A stretch of DNA of 64,000 nucleotides, from NCBI RefSeq assembly GCF_016925635.1, contig NZ_CP070490.1, positions 620,001 to 684,000 of the forward strand, in the 5' to 3' direction. The stretch is from Lysinibacillus fusiformis. GTDB taxonomy: Bacteria > Bacillota > Bacilli > Bacillales_A > Planococcaceae. Under the pieces are notes generated by a model. The model did no database searches and was not told where the DNA came from. It was given only the letters and a program-made list of their open reading frames with translations. Below, piece by piece: positions 13,344-22,247 of this stretch. The position numbers were made by a program, and so were the translations under genes. Numbering within the stretch: the stretch's first letter is position 1; the number at the start of each line of letters is the position of its first letter.

Positions 13344-14081
13344 TTATACTAGTTTTAAATAATCTCGTCCGTCATTAATTTTTACTTCATTTAGATAATT
13401 AGGAATATCCTCATAACCTACAAAGACATGGTTTGTAATCATGAACGTAAGTAATTTGTTACAAGCAATCGTTTTTCTTTTACCATTCTGTTGAATAACG
13501 ATTTTTGAAAATTGTAGAGAAGCTTGACGGTTGGCTAACGCATATTCTTCGGCATTTAGAATGTTTCTGCCATCCACATGACAACCCAACACGAAATTTC
13601 CTGCAAAAGAATCCTTTAATACATTCGGATGCATGGATTGATAATGTACTTCAGCAATTGAATCTTCTATATTCATGAATTGATGGGCTACCAAATAATG
13701 TTTTAAAGCACCTTTTAAATCAATTGCAATAGCTGTATCTGCTAAAATCGTTCGATAATAAACAGGAACAATTTCAGCACCCCCCAAATACGGCTTAACT
13801 TCTACAACAATTTCTCCAGAAGGACGAACAAATAATTGTACAATTGCTTTATTTACACCATCCGAAAAAATAATATTCGTTTGCCCAAAACGTAAGCTTT
13901 TAAAAAATATACTTTGATCTACAATGTATCCAGTGATTATTTTATCATTTTCAATTTGCAATGATTTCGCTTCAATTCCCAATACTTCTACACAATTCTG
14001 CATTTTATATACATGCTGCTGAAATGGCATTTCTACACAACTTAATGTAACAATACGGTCCTCTAGCAATTGTTTCAACAT
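13344..14081 (-). CDS. Protein of unknown function, 245 residues
   Basis: I do not recognise this protein. The start MLKQLLED is chosen because GAGGAGAGGG lies just upstream of its ATG. An in-frame extension 25 codons upstream has no ribosome binding site. The product has no signal peptide or membrane helix and looks beta-rich, with alternating hydrophobic residues. Around residues 60-130 (ending in VRPSGEIVVEVKPYLGG) it could be a beta-sandwich or PilZ-like module, but that is only an impression. It stands alone, between a bidirectional terminator and a ~350-base gap. Confidence 0.75.
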   Translation of the reverse strand: MLKQLLEDRIVTLSCVEMPFQQHVYKMQNCVEVLGIEAKSLQIENDKIITGYIVDQSIFFKSLRFGQTNIIFSDGVNKAIVQLFVRPSGEIVVEVKPYLGGAEIVPVYYRTILADTAIAIDLKGALKHYLVAHQFMNIEDSIAEVHYQSMHPNVLKDSFAGNFVLGCHVDGRNILNAEEYALANRQASLQFSKIVIQQNGKRKTIACNKLLTFMITNHVFVGYEDIPNYLNEVKINDGRDYLKLV

Positions 14082-14438
14082 TTGATCCCTCTCCTCTTTG
14101 TTTAATATTGTAATTATTTTAATAAAGGTGACTGAACAACTTCTGAACATCGACATATCAGTTGAGTGATTACGACAAAAAACTGTTCGTTTCTATCATT
14201 CAAAAATCGCCTTATAGTAAAACAATCGACAATATAGGTTGAATGACTCAATAAAAAACGTGACTTTTCTCACTTAAAACAAAGAAAAATATATTTTTAA
14301 CCCTTTTATTATCTATCTATTTTATTATATTGCAGGACTAAAGAAACTTCTACGACAAAATTCAACATTTATCGTTAATTTTTCTTAACCTTGCAATAAA
14401 AAAGTATGAGGCTATCAACATAGCCTCATACTTTATGT
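14082..14438. other. Intergenic stretch with no gene
   Basis: AT-rich sequence upstream of two minus-strand genes' boundaries. Apart from the alcohol dehydrogenase terminator at its left end (14401-14435) I see no open frame or clear repeat. The promoter of the gene ending at 13344 must lie here, but no box pair stands out. Confidence 0.6.
14401..14435 (-). terminator. Terminator of the alcohol dehydrogenase gene
   Basis: A 15-bp stem AAAGTATGAGGCTAT / ATAGCCTCATACTTT with a five-base loop, flanked by A/T runs, lies directly downstream of the stop at 14439. Confidence 0.85.
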
Positions 14439-15602
14439 TTAAAGAGAATTTTGTAAAATAGTTCTTACATCTTGCTCTTGCAATTTATTAAAGTTTCCAA
14501 AAGGTCCATTTTGCATAGCATGATCAACAATCTGTTGGAATTTCGAATCATCAATATCGTAATCAGCTAAACGATTAGGCGCTCCTAATGATGTCCAAAA
14601 TGCAGATAAACAATCAATTCCCTCGTAAGCAACCTCTTCAACTGTCTTACCAGTTGCATCGACTCCAAATACACGTGTTGCTATACCTGCAAAACGCGCA
14701 GGATTTACTGGTACACTTAGACGCATCCAATGTGGTTGAAGAATCGCTAAACCACCCGCATGTGGAATATCATATACAGCCGATACAGCATGTTCAATAT
14801 TATGGGATGCCCAATCCCCGCGAGAACCAATGGATAAGAATCCATTTAAACCAATTGTCCCTGCTAATAGAATGGTTTCACGTAACTGCGTATTTTCTAG
14901 GTCCTCTACTAATTTTGGAGCTGTCGTAATAACCGTTCGCAATACACCTTCACACATTTCGTCTGTAATTGGGGTATTCGTTGTGTTATGGAAATATTGC
15001 TCAAATACATGTGACATCATATCAACAATTCCATAGACAGTGTGGTTTTTAGGTACAGTCACTGTATATGCTGGATTTAGTATTGAAAATTTTGGGAAGG
15101 CTGCTGGGCTACCCCAACTTAGTTTTTCTTCTGTAGCAGCATTTGTAATCACCGATCCAGCATTCATTTCAGAGCCTGTAGCAGCAAGTGTTAACACTGT
15201 TCCTAGTGGTAAGGCCTGTTCTACTAACACTTTACGTGTCACGACATCCCAAGCATCGCCATCATATTTTGCACCAGCAACGATTAATTTAGAACAATCG
15301 ATTACTGAACCACCACCAACAGCCAGAACTAAGTCAATTCCTTCTGTTTTACATAGTTCAATACCACGTCTAGCTGTTTCTACTCGTGGATTTGGCTCTA
15401 CACCGCTTAATTCAAAAATCGTTTTATCCGCCTGTTGTAATTTCTCTATAACAGCATTGTATACACCATTCGCTTTAATGCTTCCGCCACCATATACAAC
15501 TAAAACCTTGTTCCCAAATTGCTCTAATTCTTTCGGTAATTTTTCCAGTGCGTCCTCACCAAAATGCAGTTTCACTGGGTTAAAAAAAGTAAATGGATCC
15601 AT
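14439..15602 (-). CDS. Iron-containing alcohol dehydrogenase (YugJ/BDH-like)
   Basis: A 387-residue cytoplasmic NAD(P)H-dependent group III alcohol dehydrogenase. Visible motifs are the [10 protein letters not shown] nucleotide-binding turn (about residues 95-104) and a conserved His/Asp metal-binding set in [10 protein letters not shown] and [20 protein letters not shown]. Closest in character to NADH-dependent butanol dehydrogenases YugJ/YugK of B. subtilis, which also sit in the yug region near yugI. GAAAGGGGCG precedes the ATG. Physiological substrate not deducible. Confidence 0.92.
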   Translation of the reverse strand: MDPFTFFNPVKLHFGEDALEKLPKELEQFGNKVLVVYGGGSIKANGVYNAVIEKLQQADKTIFELSGVEPNPRVETARRGIELCKTEGIDLVLAVGGGSVIDCSKLIVAGAKYDGDAWDVVTRKVLVEQALPLGTVLTLAATGSEMNAGSVITNAATEEKLSWGSPAAFPKFSILNPAYTVTVPKNHTVYGIVDMMSHVFEQYFHNTTNTPITDEMCEGVLRTVITTAPKLVEDLENTQLRETILLAGTIGLNGFLSIGSRGDWASHNIEHAVSAVYDIPHAGGLAILQPHWMRLSVPVNPARFAGIATRVFGVDATGKTVEEVAYEGIDCLSAFWTSLGAPNRLADYDIDDSKFQQIVDHAMQNGPFGNFNKLQEQDVRTILQNSL

Positions 15603-15772
15603 CTAATTCGCCCCTTTCTAGTTGGATTTTCTCATAATTGCGCTAGAGAAAGCAAAGATTAAACGCTGCAACACTTTGCTATTTCTAAAGGTTTTATCAA
15701 ACTGTTCAGATTTTGTTCAGGCAATAGTTGTATAGTACTATTTAATACATAAAATAAAAGGAAATTTTGCAC

Positions 15773-15937
15773 ATGCTTATTATTATAATTGCTGCTGTAA
15801 CCATTATTTTGGGCTTTTTTCTGCTAAGATTTTTTAAAATCCAAAAAATAAGGAAAGAAAAAAAGATGCTATTAGAACAGCGCCTAGACCACCTTATTCA
15901 ATCGAATAAAAATGAAAAAAATGAGTCATCCCATTAA
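15773..15937 (+). CDS. Small membrane protein, 54 residues
   Basis: This short frame encodes an N-terminal hydrophobic helix (LIIIIAAVTIILGFFLLRFF, residues 2-21) followed by a strongly basic and then polar tail ending in NEKNESSH. AAAAGGAAA about nine bases upstream of the ATG is a plausible ribosome binding site. Its stop lies inside a hairpin (15921-15955) placed between this gene and the convergent gudB, as expected for a real transcription unit. No family recognised. Confidence 0.55.
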   Translation: MLIIIIAAVTIILGFFLLRFFKIQKIRKEKKMLLEQRLDHLIQSNKNEKNESSH

Positions 15938-15955
15938 TTTAGGAATGACTCATTA
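15921..15955. terminator. Hairpin between the small ORF and gudB
   Basis: ATGAGTCATCC pairs with GGAATGACTCAT (one bulge). It lies between two convergent genes. The T-tract is short on the plus side, so efficiency is uncertain. Confidence 0.55.
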
Positions 15956-15972
15956 TCTTATCTTTTGATTAC

Positions 15973-17217
15973 TTAAACCCATCCACGGAAGCGTGAAGCT
16001 TCTGCAGTACGGCGAACACCTACCATGTAAGCCGCTAAGCGCATATTGATGTTACGTGTTGTAGCTGTTGTATAAACATTGTCAAATGCTTCAACCATTT
16101 TTTTGTATAGACGTTCTTCCACTTCTTCTTCTGTCCAATAATAACCTTGGTTATTTTGTACCCATTCGAAGTAAGAAACTGTCACACCACCAGCAGAGGC
16201 TAATACGTCTGGTACAAGTAAAATGCCACGCTCTGTTAAGATTTTAGTTGCTTCAGCAGTTGTAGGACCGTTTGCTGCTTCTACTACGATATTTGCTTTA
16301 ACATTGTGTGCATTGTCAGCTGTAATTTGATTTTCAATAGCAGCTGGCACTAAAATGTCACAATCAAGCTCTAATAATTCTTTGTTTGAAATTGTGTTTT
16401 CAAATAAAGTAGTTACTGTTCCGAAGCTATCACGACGATCTAATAAATAGTCGATATCTAAACCTTCAGGATCATGAAGGGCACCATAAGCATCTGAAAT
16501 ACCGATTACTTTTGCACCTAAGTCATGCATGAATTTCGCAAGGAAGCTACCTGCGTTACCAAATCCTTGAATAACAACACGAGCACCTTTAATATCAATA
16601 CCACGTTTTTTAGCTGCTTCTTCGATTACGATTGTAACACCTTGTGCAGTCGCACGGTCACGACCTTGAGAACCACCAAGTACTAGTGGCTTCCCAGTGA
16701 TGAAGCCTGGGGAGTTGAATTCATCCATGCGGCTGTATTCATCCATCATCCATGCCATAATTTGTGCATTTGTAAATACGTCTGGCGCAGGAATATCTTT
16801 TGTTGGCCCCACGATTTGACTTACTGCACGTACATAACCACGGCTTAAGCGTTCAATTTCGCCCATAGACATTTGACGAGGATCACAAATGACACCGCCT
16901 TTACCACCACCGTATGGTAGATCGACAATACCACATTTCAATGTCATCCACATTGAAAGCGCTTTAACTTCCTCCTCAGACACTTGCGGGTGGAAACGAA
17001 CCCCACCTTTAGTTGGTCCTACAGCATCATTATGTTGTGCGCGGTAACCTGTAAATACTTTCGTTGTACCATCATCCATTTTCACTGGAATGCGTACTTG
17101 TAGCATGCGAAGCGGTTCCTTTAGTAATTCATACATTGCTTCATCATAGCCAAGTTTATTTAGAGCATCTTGAATGACATCTTGAGTTGATGTGAAAAGA
17201 TTTAAGTTTTCAGACAT
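15973..17217 (-). CDS. gudB: NAD-specific glutamate dehydrogenase (GudB/RocG type)
   Basis: The enzyme deaminates glutamate to 2-oxoglutarate and ammonia. 414 residues, the length of Bacillus GudB/RocG. Motifs: YRAQHNDAVGPTKGGVRFHP, the catalytic lysine block LPYGGGKGGVICDP (about residues 96-109), and the dinucleotide turn VIQGFGNAG. There is no VKAANA-type duplication as in the silenced B. subtilis gudB, so it should be active. It is adjacent to rocD and rocA, fitting the last step of arginine/ornithine breakdown. Whether it is orthologous to gudB or rocG cannot be decided from sequence alone. Confidence 0.93.
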   Translation of the reverse strand: MSENLNLFTSTQDVIQDALNKLGYDEAMYELLKEPLRMLQVRIPVKMDDGTTKVFTGYRAQHNDAVGPTKGGVRFHPQVSEEEVKALSMWMTLKCGIVDLPYGGGKGGVICDPRQMSMGEIERLSRGYVRAVSQIVGPTKDIPAPDVFTNAQIMAWMMDEYSRMDEFNSPGFITGKPLVLGGSQGRDRATAQGVTIVIEEAAKKRGIDIKGARVVIQGFGNAGSFLAKFMHDLGAKVIGISDAYGALHDPEGLDIDYLLDRRDSFGTVTTLFENTISNKELLELDCDILVPAAIENQITADNAHNVKANIVVEAANGPTTAEATKILTERGILLVPDVLASAGGVTVSYFEWVQNNQGYYWTEEEVEERLYKKMVEAFDNVYTTATTRNINMRLAAYMVGVRRTAEASRFRGWV

Positions 17218-17262
17218 TATTAAATCGCCTCTTTGTTTTTTTTAATGATAGTTATCGGCATC

Positions 17263-17268
17263 ATTGTA
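17263..17268 (-). promoter_or_regulatory. Probable extended -10 promoter of gudB
   Basis: On the minus strand TGTTACAAT (an extended -10, TG-N-TACAAT) lies about 45 bases before the gudB ATG. A -35 is weak (TTCACA, 19 bases away). Confidence 0.5.
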
Positions 17269-17300
17269 ACATACTTCCGAATTAAATTGTGAACATTTTG

Positions 17301-18494
17301 TTAAAGTTTAAATACTTTTTCAATTTGTTCAATTGACCAATCTAAATCCTCTTGAGAAATAACAAGTGGTGGGGCAAAACGAATTACTGTATCATGTGTT
17401 TCTTTACATAATAGACCTAATTCTTTAAGTTTTTCACAGTATGGACGAGCTGCTTCTGTTAGCTCCATACCGATAAATAAACCGCGACCACGTACATCCT
17501 TAATAACAGGGTTGTTAATTTCTTTTAATTTACCTTTGAAGTATTCACCAAGTTCGTGTGAACGCTCTGCTAATTTTTCATCTAATAAAACTTTAATAGA
17601 TGCAATTGAAACTGCACAAGCTAAAGGATTACCTCCGAAAGTTGAACCATGTGAACCTGGGTTGAATACACCTAAAATGCTACGGTTTGCAGCCACACAA
17701 GAAATTGGGAATACGCCGCCACCTAGTGCTTTACCTAAGATATACATATCTGGTTCTACTTCTTCCCAATCACAAGCAAACATTTTACCTGTACGTGCTA
17801 AACCAGCTTGAATTTCGTCAGCAATAAATAGTACATTGTTTTCACGGCAAAGTTCACGAGCTGCTTTTAAGAAGCCTTCTGTTGGAATTACGATACCAGC
17901 TTCGCCTTGAATTGGTTCAATTAAAAATGCAGCAGTGTTTGGTGTAATAGCAGCTTTTAAAGCTTCAAGATTACCGTAATCTACTAATTTAACGTTTGGT
18001 AGCATTGGACCAAAACCACGACGGTATTCTTCATCAGAAGATAAAGATACAGCTAGCATTGTACGACCATGGAAGTTACCATTACATGCAATAACTTCAG
18101 CCTTACCCTCTTCTACGCCTTTTACATCATATGCCCAACGGCGAGCTGCTTTAAACGCAGTTTCTACTGCTTCAGCACCAGTATTCATTGGTAATACCAT
18201 TTCTTTATTTGTTAATTTCCCTACTAGCTCATACCATTCTCCAAGGTTTTCACTGTAGAAAGCACGTGAAGTTAATGTTACTTTATCAGCTTGCTCTTTT
18301 AAAGCAGCGATAATTTTTGGGTGACGGTGTCCTTGGTTAACAGCTGAATAAGCTGATAACATATCTAAATATTTGTTGCCTTCTGGATCTTTAACCCAAG
18401 CACCCTCAGCCTCTGAAATAACGATTGGCAGTGGATGATAGTTTGCTGCACCAAAATTTTGTGTTTGTTCAATAACTTGTTGAGTTTTTGTCAT
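17301..18494 (-). CDS. rocD: Ornithine aminotransferase
   Basis: A PLP enzyme transferring the delta-amino group of ornithine to 2-oxoglutarate, giving glutamate semialdehyde (which cyclises to pyrroline-5-carboxylate). 397 residues, typical RocD length. Motifs: [17 protein letters not shown] near the N-terminus, [17 protein letters not shown], the [12 protein letters not shown] block and the PLP lysine in [25 protein letters not shown] precedes the ATG. It lies between rocA and gudB on the same strand. The ~250-base gap to rocA holds a long hairpin, so rocD may have its own promoter. Confidence 0.95.
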   Translation of the reverse strand: MTKTQQVIEQTQNFGAANYHPLPIVISEAEGAWVKDPEGNKYLDMLSAYSAVNQGHRHPKIIAALKEQADKVTLTSRAFYSENLGEWYELVGKLTNKEMVLPMNTGAEAVETAFKAARRWAYDVKGVEEGKAEVIACNGNFHGRTMLAVSLSSDEEYRRGFGPMLPNVKLVDYGNLEALKAAITPNTAAFLIEPIQGEAGIVIPTEGFLKAARELCRENNVLFIADEIQAGLARTGKMFACDWEEVEPDMYILGKALGGGVFPISCVAANRSILGVFNPGSHGSTFGGNPLACAVSIASIKVLLDEKLAERSHELGEYFKGKLKEINNPVIKDVRGRGLFIGMELTEAARPYCEKLKELGLLCKETHDTVIRFAPPLVISQEDLDWSIEQIEKVFKL

Positions 18495-18600
18495 ATCCTA
18501 TTCTCTCCTTACTAAATCATGATGAAAAACTTTTAATAGAAAGGGACTATGTATCACTATAAGTAGAATGATTAAGAATTTAACAACAATTCAAACGATA

Positions 18601-18685
18601 AATTTGCTAACTTCTCCAAGGTAAACTACGTCATGGATGTCTACGGTTTTAGCCAGTGTAGCGTTACCTAGAGAAGTGTCACAAA
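18601..18685. repeat. Long imperfect inverted repeat between rocA and rocD
   Basis: ACTTCTCCAAGGTAAACTAC (18610-18629) is an imperfect inverted copy of GTAGCGTTACCTAGAGAAGT (18658-18677). The pairing continues outwards as AATTTG/CAAATT, giving an ~85-base stem-loop with a 28-base apical part. There is no T-run directly after it on the minus strand, so it is not an ordinary terminator. Confidence 0.7.
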
Positions 18686-18744
18686 TTCATTCAAAATGCC
18701 TCAATTTCTACTTACTTTGAATAGCCCTCACGTCAATATGAAAA

Positions 18745-20289
18745 TTAAAGCATTTCTGATGTTGTTTTTGCTTGCATATGCAGTTGTAGGTAGTCTGGGC
18801 CACCTGCTTTTGAATCTGTACCTGACATGTTGAAGCCACCGAATGGTTGGTAACCAACGATTGCACCTGTACAGCCACGGTTGAAGTAAAGGTTTCCTAC
18901 ATGGAATTCTTCACGCGCTTTTTCTAGGTTCACACGGTTAGTTGTGATAACAGCGCCTGTTAAACCGTATTCTGTATCGTTTGCAATTTCAATCGCGTGG
19001 TCGAAATCTTTTGCTTTTGCAATCGCTACGACTGGTCCGAAGATTTCTTCTTTCATAATACGAGCAGAAGGCTCTACGTCCGCGAATACAGTTGGTTGTA
19101 CGAAGTAACCGACTGTATCATCCGCTGTACCACCAGCTACTAGGCGACCTTCGCCTTTACCGATTTCGATGTATTCCGTAATTTTATTGAATGCTGCTTG
19201 GTCGATTACTGTTGCCATGAAATTGCTGAAATCTGTTGGATCTCCCACTGTTAGAGCGTTTGTTAACTCTTCTACACGGTTCACCACTTGGTCATATACA
19301 TCTTCTACGATAACAGCACGAGAACATGCTGAACATTTTTGACCAGAGAAGCCAAATGCTGATTTCACGATTGATTGTGCAGCTAATTCTAAATCTGCTT
19401 CTTTATCGACTACGATTGTATCTTTACCGCCCATTTCAGCGATAACGCGTTTAATCCAAATTTGACCGTCATTTAACACAGATGCACGTTGGTTGATACG
19501 TAAGCCGACATCACGTGAACCTGTGAAGCTGATGAAGCGTGTTTTTGGATGATCAACTAAGTAGTCACCTACTTCAGCACCAGAACCTGGTACGAAGTTC
19601 ACTGCACCTGCTGGAAGGCCTGCTTCTTCTAATACTTCGATAAATTTATACGCCACAACTGGAGTTGTTGAAGCTGGTTTTAATAAAACTGTGTTCCCTG
19701 TTACTAAAGCAGCTACTGTTGTACCAGCCATAATTGCAAATGGGAAATTCCAAGGTGAGATGACGATACCAATTCCTAGTGGAATATAGTCATAACGGTT
19801 GTATTCACCTGGACGGCTTTCTACTGGTTGACCGTTTTTAATGCGTAGCATTTGGCGACCATAATATTCCAAGAAGTCGATTGCTTCTGCTGTATCTGCA
19901 TCTGCCTCTGCCCATGGTTTCCCAGCTTCTTTTGTTAATAAAGCAGAGAATTCATGTTTACGACGACGAATAATCGCTGCTGCTTTGAATAAAACGTCCG
20001 CACGAATCGCTGGATCAACTTTTTTCCAAGTTTTAAATGTTTCATCTGCCGCTTGCATTGCTTTTTCAGCTAAATCTTTGCTTGCTTTCGAAACGCGACC
20101 AATGACTTCTGTTTTCTTTGCAGGATTGTACGAAACAATTTTATCTTCCGTTGTAATGCGCTCGCCACCGATAATTAGTGGGTAGTCTTGACCTAAATAA
20201 CCTTCAACTTTATTTAAAGCCTCTACATAAGCATTGTAGTTTGCCTCTTGTGAAAAATCTGTGAATGGTTCGTGTTTGTATGGAATCAT
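18745..20289 (-). CDS. rocA: 1-pyrroline-5-carboxylate dehydrogenase
   Basis: This NAD-dependent aldehyde dehydrogenase oxidises glutamate semialdehyde/P5C to glutamate. The start [13 protein letters not shown] follows GGGAGGATTAAG; upstream in-frame codons are non-coding leader. 514 residues, matching B. subtilis RocA. Motifs: [17 protein letters not shown], the general base in AEMGGKD, and the catalytic cysteine in [11 protein letters not shown]. It is divergent from the RocR-like regulator. The promoter region carries two 19-bp palindromes. Confidence 0.95.
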   Translation of the reverse strand: MIPYKHEPFTDFSQEANYNAYVEALNKVEGYLGQDYPLIIGGERITTEDKIVSYNPAKKTEVIGRVSKASKDLAEKAMQAADETFKTWKKVDPAIRADVLFKAAAIIRRRKHEFSALLTKEAGKPWAEADADTAEAIDFLEYYGRQMLRIKNGQPVESRPGEYNRYDYIPLGIGIVISPWNFPFAIMAGTTVAALVTGNTVLLKPASTTPVVAYKFIEVLEEAGLPAGAVNFVPGSGAEVGDYLVDHPKTRFISFTGSRDVGLRINQRASVLNDGQIWIKRVIAEMGGKDTIVVDKEADLELAAQSIVKSAFGFSGQKCSACSRAVIVEDVYDQVVNRVEELTNALTVGDPTDFSNFMATVIDQAAFNKITEYIEIGKGEGRLVAGGTADDTVGYFVQPTVFADVEPSARIMKEEIFGPVVAIAKAKDFDHAIEIANDTEYGLTGAVITTNRVNLEKAREEFHVGNLYFNRGCTGAIVGYQPFGGFNMSGTDSKAGGPDYLQLHMQAKTTSEML

Positions 20290-20336
20290 ACTTAATCCTC
20301 CCTTGTGAAATGTATTTGGGTATGCAAAAAACATTG

Positions 20337-20355
20337 ACGCAAAATATCTTTGCGT
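20337..20355. promoter_or_regulatory. Palindromic operator A in the rocA/regulator intergenic region
   Basis: The plus strand reads ACGCAAA-ATATC-TTTGCGT, a perfect inverted repeat with 7-bp arms. It lies about 47 bases upstream of the rocA ATG, downstream of the predicted -10. It shares a 19-bp consensus, AYGCAAAATWTCKTTGCRT, with site B, 44 bp away centre to centre. Confidence 0.7.
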
Positions 20356-20374
20356 ATAAAATATTCTTACACTT

Positions 20375-20380
20375 ATTATA
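20375..20380 (-). promoter_or_regulatory. Predicted sigma-A -10 box of rocA
   Basis: A perfect TATAAT on the minus strand about 85 bases before the rocA start. No good -35 sits 16-18 bases upstream (TTGAAA is 20 away), suggesting activator dependence. No GG-N10-GC sigma-54 element exists in this intergenic region. Confidence 0.6.
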
Positions 20381-20399
20381 ATGCAAAATTTCGTTGCAT
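20381..20399. promoter_or_regulatory. Palindromic operator B overlapping the rocA -35 region
   Basis: ATGCAA-N7-TTGCAT, the same 19-bp pattern as site A. It abuts the rocA -10 box on its upstream side. Inverted repeats with TGCA cores are the type of site known for RocR in B. subtilis, so the divergent regulator is the likely ligand. Confidence 0.7.
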
Positions 20400-20434
20400 A
20401 TTTCAAGTAAAAAATTTTTGAGGTGCACATTTTT

Positions 20435-21742
20435 ATGAAAAATTCTGAACCTTTACTACCTTTTTATGAGTTTATTGCAACAAATGTATCCGTTGGTATT
20501 CATGCAGTAGACCTCTCTGGCAAAACGATTATTTATAATACAAAAATGAAAGAAATTGAAGGATTTCATTTTGATGAACTTGCAGATCGTTCCATTATTG
20601 AAATGTTTTCCTTCCGACAACACGAAAGTACTTTAATGCGTGTTTTACAAACAGGAAAAAAAGAAATTAATGTTAAACAATCCTACTGGAATAAAAATGG
20701 CCATGAAATTACAACAATCAATGATACTTTTCCACTTTTTGTTGAAGGTAAACTAATTGGCGCAATGGAATTTGCACGTGATATTACCTCACTGGAAAAG
20801 CTTGTTTATCAACCCCTTCGTCGTTACGATGAACCATTAACATTTGATATGATTAAAGCTGATTCTGAATCAATGAAGCAGGTTATCGAAAACGCTAAAA
20901 AAGCAGCCGCTGTAAAATTACCAGTATTATTAATTGGCGAATCTGGCACAGGGAAAGATTTAGTAGCTGAAGGAATTCACCACGCAGCTTCCCCCGATCC
21001 TGACGCCTTTGTGACACTCGTTAGTCGCCGTTCAGCTCAATCGGTGCTTGATAAATTACAACAGCTATTAGAAGAAGATAAAGATTATACCTTTTTCTTT
21101 GAACGTATCGATTTTTTAAGCTTAGACATTCAAGAGCAGCTTTTAGATATACTGCATTCGCTTCCACAGTCCAAATATATGCTAATTGGAAGTGTGGGCA
21201 GTGACCCTATTACATTGATTGCCGAAAAAAAGCTGTCTAAATCTCTTTATTATTTTTTTGCAACAATGGCTATTACCATTCCCAATTTAACGGATCGAAA
21301 AGAAGATATTCTTCCATTTGTCGATGATTATTTTAGTCGACATCGAGAACGCTTTGCCTCCCAAGTCACTGAACTTGCACCAGATGTACAGGAATTATTT
21401 TTACAATATGATTGGCCAGGCAATTTAAAGGAACTGGAGCTACTACTGGATGAGATTGTTTCATTTATGACTACGGAGTCCACTGTTACTTCAGATTTAT
21501 TACCTTTACATTTCCGCTTCAAAGTGCAGCAGCAAGATACAAACAATCGTGAACCCGAATTTTTTATGTTCCATCAAAATCACAATGTCATGCCACTCGA
21601 TGCCTATTTGCGTGAAGCCGAATCATATTATGTGCAAAATGTCTTAAATTTATATGAGGGCAATATTACAAAGGCAGCGAATGCACTTGGTATGAGCAGA
21701 CAAAACCTACAATATCGAATCCGCAAAATAAAAAAACAATAG
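20435..21742 (+). CDS. RocR-like transcription regulator lacking the GAFTGA loop
   Basis: 435 residues: N-terminal PAS domain (about 8-115), AAA+ domain (about 140-345) and a C-terminal Fis-type helix-turn-helix ([19 protein letters not shown]). Overall order is that of RocR-type sigma-54 activators of arginine catabolism. Walker A GESGTGKD is present (168-175). However, the segment between Walker A and B is shortened and contains no GAFTGA, the Walker B core reads TFFFERID instead of hhhhDE, and the arginine-finger region reads LSKSLYYFF. It therefore probably cannot contact or remodel sigma-54 and would act on sigma-A promoters, as TyrR does. ATG at 20435 is chosen because TTGAGGTG lies nine bases upstream. 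Divergent from rocA. Confidence 0.85.
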   Translation: MKNSEPLLPFYEFIATNVSVGIHAVDLSGKTIIYNTKMKEIEGFHFDELADRSIIEMFSFRQHESTLMRVLQTGKKEINVKQSYWNKNGHEITTINDTFPLFVEGKLIGAMEFARDITSLEKLVYQPLRRYDEPLTFDMIKADSESMKQVIENAKKAAAVKLPVLLIGESGTGKDLVAEGIHHAASPDPDAFVTLVSRRSAQSVLDKLQQLLEEDKDYTFFFERIDFLSLDIQEQLLDILHSLPQSKYMLIGSVGSDPITLIAEKKLSKSLYYFFATMAITIPNLTDRKEDILPFVDDYFSRHRERFASQVTELAPDVQELFLQYDWPGNLKELELLLDEIVSFMTTESTVTSDLLPLHFRFKVQQQDTNNREPEFFMFHQNHNVMPLDAYLREAESYYVQNVLNLYEGNITKAANALGMSRQNLQYRIRKIKKQ

Positions 21743-21747
21743 CAAAA

Positions 21748-21787
21748 AAACGAGGATACCTTCATTCGAAAGCATCCTCGTTTTTTT
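21748..21787. terminator. Bidirectional terminator between the regulator and yugI
   Basis: AACGAGGATac / gcATCCTCGTT stem, flanked by a run of A on the left and T on the right, between two convergent genes. Confidence 0.88.
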
Positions 21788-22163
21788 ATTGACCAGATTG
21801 TTCAATCCAGTCCTGTAATTTATCTTTTAAGGAATTAAAACCATTCGCATCCGATTCATCTACACGGTCCTGCAATGATTTTCGTGGTGGTGCATCTTTT
21901 TTTCTTACTGTTGCTGGGCGATCCTGTAGCGCTCTCATCGATAAACTAATTTTTTCGGCCTCTTCATCGATTTCAAGAATCTTGACTTCTACTTCTTGCC
22001 CAACCGCTAAAAATTCACTAACGTCCTTCACAAAGCCGTATGTTATTTCCGAAATATGCACAAGGCCTTGCGTATTGTCATCTAGCGCAACAAATGCACC
22101 ATATGGTTGAATACCTGTAACTTTTCCGGTCAACACGTCTCCTAATTCATATTTTTTTACCAT
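21786..22163 (-). CDS. yugI: S1-domain RNA-binding protein (YugI, general stress protein 13 family)
   Basis: 125 residues. One S1 domain at residues 5-77 (GDVLTGKVTGIQPYGAFVALDD ... KISLSMRALQ, shown in part), then a charged linker and a short helical tail. This is the YugI/GSP13 (CvfD) family, ribosome-associated RNA-binding proteins involved in post-transcriptional control. The position in the yug region agrees. Monocistronic, convergent with the regulator gene. Confidence 0.9.
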   Translation of the reverse strand: MVKKYELGDVLTGKVTGIQPYGAFVALDDNTQGLVHISEITYGFVKDVSEFLAVGQEVEVKILEIDEEAEKISLSMRALQDRPATVRKKDAPPRKSLQDRVDESDANGFNSLKDKLQDWIEQSGQ

Positions 22164-22247
22164 AACCTTTGCCCACTTTCTTTTTGTTTGCTACGTATAT
22201 ATCGCTTAAATTATAACATACGTGTAAATACGGGGCAAAAAATCTCC

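Noticed and set aside
15040..15606. 188-codon plus-strand frame opposite the alcohol dehydrogenase
   Set aside because: Antisense shadow; the minus strand encodes a full-length family member with all motifs.
15973..17217. Cryptic gudB with internal duplication as in laboratory B. subtilis
   Set aside because: No direct repeat disrupts the active-site region; the enzyme looks intact.
20290..20430. Extended N-terminus of RocA
   Set aside because: The in-frame upstream codons overlap the promoter and operators; the GGGAGG site and homologues support the start at 20289.
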